Shown here piece after piece: positions 62,768-64,000 of a stretch of 64,000 bases of DNA; position 1 is the stretch's first letter; each line of letters opens with the position of its first letter. Both the position numbers and the translations under genes were made by a program. The DNA is from Rummeliibacillus stabekisii (GTDB taxonomy: Bacteria; Bacillota; Bacilli; Bacillales_A; Planococcaceae): positions 186,001 through 250,000 of the forward strand of contig NZ_BJVD01000002.1 in assembly GCF_007988965.1 (NCBI RefSeq), written 5' to 3'. Below the pieces are notes generated by a model. The model worked only from the letters and a program-made list of their open reading frames with translations. It did no database searches and had not been told where the DNA came from.

Positions 62768-62771
62768 ATTC

Positions 62772-63458
62772 TTATAGGCTGTCTCGCCACCTAATCGGCA
62801 AGAGCATTTTACCAAACAGCGATTGGGCAGCACTTACTTTTTCATCCTCTAATCCAATTAGAACAACAGTTGATGGACCTGCTGAAGCGTGAGGTTCCCA
62901 TGCGCAAGTAAAAGGTTTGGAACCAAAAATGCGTTTGATTTCTCCTGCTATTCCTTTCGAGCCCACCGGCCATACAGATGCAATTATTTTCCCTTGCCTA
63001 GCTTTGTAAATAGATTTCAACGAAGCAACCTTTTCTTTTTCAGCCAGTAGGTTTTCTCCTACAAGCGGTTTGCCGTATGTAAACCATTTGAGCGTTTCTG
63101 GAGCTTTTGATTGATAGATTTGTTCTCCTAACATGGTAATCGCTATGCCTGATTGTAGCGTTTCAATGTTAGACTCAGTACTTCCGCTTATGGGTGGAGA
63201 AGAACATTCTATCTCATCGAATACTTGATGAATCCCTTTTAGATAGCGCATCCATACTTCGTCGCCGCTAAAGTTATGCATAAGAATGGAATGTGGTTCA
63301 GCTCCGGCAGCCCATTGCTCTAAAAGAGTCACGCGAGCCGAAAAATAACTGACCATTTCATCTGGCACATGTACTGTATCTTTTTCTTTTTGCCCAATCG
63401 CTCCTGCATTATCCGTTGTAACAATGAGTCCATTTGGTAGTTGTATAGCATTTCTCAT
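62772..63458 (-). CDS. cblS: AIR synthase-related protein, probable alpha-ribazole kinase CblS
   Basis: 228 residues of the PurM/AIR-synthase superfamily ('LIVTTDNAGAIG' near 11, 'LMHNFSGDEVWMRY' near 59). In Listeria and Geobacillus the homologue CblS phosphorylates alpha-ribazole for the lower ligand of cobalamin. The start overlaps the upstream transporter by 4 nt. The partner gene and the B12-dependent icmF nearby support this role, but activity is inferred. Confidence 0.75.
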   Translation of the reverse strand: MRNAIQLPNGLIVTTDNAGAIGQKEKDTVHVPDEMVSYFSARVTLLEQWAAGAEPHSILMHNFSGDEVWMRYLKGIHQVFDEIECSSPPISGSTESNIETLQSGIAITMLGEQIYQSKAPETLKWFTYGKPLVGENLLAEKEKVASLKSIYKARQGKIIASVWPVGSKGIAGEIKRIFGSKPFTCAWEPHASAGPSTVVLIGLEDEKVSAAQSLFGKMLLPIRWRDSL

Positions 63459-63943
63459 CGACACGTGTCTCCCACTTTTCCGGTTACTTTTGTTATAGCC
63501 GGTAAGCATAATCCCGCAATAACGGCATTTATAACGGTAGCTATGAATATGCCGGGTGTAATAGTATAGTATGTTTGCGGTGAAATGAGAAAGTAAAACG
63601 GCAACGGCGCTAAAATACCGTTTGCGATGACAGCGAACAGCCATTTTAGCAGATGATGATTTCGTTGATGAAGCATAGCAAAACCATAGACTACTGTAAA
63701 CATTTCGATGGCGATCAGCGCGTGGAATGGAAGCGTCATAGGAAATCCACTCAGCTCTGCAGAGACCATATGTCCTATCGCCGCAGCCACGCCTGCAATC
63801 GGAGCAGGCAATAATGCAGCACCCAAAAATGCAGGGGCTGAATCAAGCGCTGCCGAACCGATGCCAACAGGTATTTTAATCATTGCGCCAATTGCACTTA
63901 AAGCAGCAATCATCGCTGTAAATGTAAGTCTACGAAATTTCAT
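63455..63943 (-). CDS. cblT: ECF transporter S component, probable alpha-ribazole transporter CblT
   Basis: 162 residues with five to six hydrophobic segments and the ECF S-component start 'RRLTFTAMIAALSAIGAMI'. Works with a shared EcfAAT module to import a vitamin precursor; paired with cblS, the substrate is probably alpha-ribazole. AGAAGG SD. Confidence 0.75.
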   Translation of the reverse strand: MKFRRLTFTAMIAALSAIGAMIKIPVGIGSAALDSAPAFLGAALLPAPIAGVAAAIGHMVSAELSGFPMTLPFHALIAIEMFTVVYGFAMLHQRNHHLLKWLFAVIANGILAPLPFYFLISPQTYYTITPGIFIATVINAVIAGLCLPAITKVTGKVGDTCR

Positions 63944-63948
63944 GCGGA

Positions 63949-64000
63949 TTAATCCTTCTCTTTACGGCCGCCATTTTTAAATACTTTCGCCCCACGGATA
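63949..64000 (-). CDS. C-terminal end of an unidentified gene (partial)
   Basis: Sixteen codons to a TAA, 5 bp before cblT, rich in Lys/Gly. Too short to identify. Its tight spacing to cblT suggests one operon, perhaps of cobamide salvage genes. Another minus-strand frame is also open, so the reading is tentative. Confidence 0.4.
   Translation of the reverse strand, partial: IRGAKVFKNGGRKEKD

Overview
The window is chromosomal core DNA from a spore-forming, flagellated, low-GC Gram-positive bacterium of the order Bacillales. It carries spo0F, spoIID, spoIIQ, spoIIID, spoIIR, sda, the hook-basal-body genes flhO/flhP, a full F1Fo ATP synthase operon, and a gene order very close to the Bacillus subtilis ywq-ywp-flh-mbl-spoIIQ-murAA-atp-glyA-ywl-prfA-tdk-rho-glpX-fbaA-spo0F-pyrG-rpoE-fadF arc. 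The IcmF fusion, the CblT/CblS pair and the protein sequences suggest Planococcaceae (Lysinibacillus/Solibacillus-like). That family call is inference. No tRNA, rRNA, prophage, IS transposase or CRISPR array was seen.

Layout. 1-3.2 kb: end of an aminotransferase gene and a CDP-ribitol wall teichoic acid module (tarI, tarJ, a TagF/TarL-type polymerase). 3.2-5.1 kb: a DnaA-box cluster in front of sda, a 38-residue membrane ORF, and an IDEAL-domain gene. 5.2-11 kb: the SWIM/SNF2 pair ywqB-ywqA, ssbB and ywpF. 11-17.4 kb, minus strand: a lipoprotein, fabZ, an EpuA-type protein, flhP, flhO, mbl, spoIIID, spoIIQ, spoIID. 17.4-20.1 kb: a hierarchical minisatellite, murAA, an 18-bp inverted-repeat element and ywzB. 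20.2-27.3 kb: atpIBEFHAGDC. 28-35 kb: wecB, upp, glyA, ywlG, rpiB, a chemoreceptor, ywlE and a MntP-like gene. 35.4-46.9 kb: ywlC, spoIIR, prmC, prfA, tdk, rpmE, rho, glpX, murAB, a transaldolase, fbaA, spo0F. 47.7-51.1 kb: ywjG, pyrG with its attenuator, rpoE, and a small membrane protein. 51.3-62.5 kb: a fatty-acid and branched-chain acyl-CoA block (icmF, tetR, two acyl-CoA dehydrogenases, hbd, thiolase, fadF). 62.7-64 kb: cblS/cblT alpha-ribazole salvage genes and the tail of another gene.

Genes that work together. Sda with its DnaA boxes links replication status to the Spo0F phosphorelay, and spo0F is also in the window. SpoIIR, SpoIID, SpoIIQ and SpoIIID are early to mid sporulation functions. 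WecB, the two MurA enzymes and the Tar genes all feed the cell envelope. FadF, thiolase, Hbd and the dehydrogenases form a beta-oxidation set with FadR-like operators. IcmF needs adenosylcobalamin, and CblT/CblS would help supply it.

The least explained elements are the two-level minisatellite at 17.56-18.05 kb, the inverted-repeat element at 19.74-19.86 kb, a three-copy hairpin repeat family (35.2, 57.7 and 57.8 kb) and several small ORFs. The DnaA-box clusters at sda and ywlC, the pyrG attenuator and the two operator-like palindromes are regulatory sites readable directly from sequence. Annotated starts were moved from the longest reading frame wherever a better Shine-Dalgarno (SD) sequence or family alignment supported it. 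All functional calls rest on recognition by eye; no searches were run.
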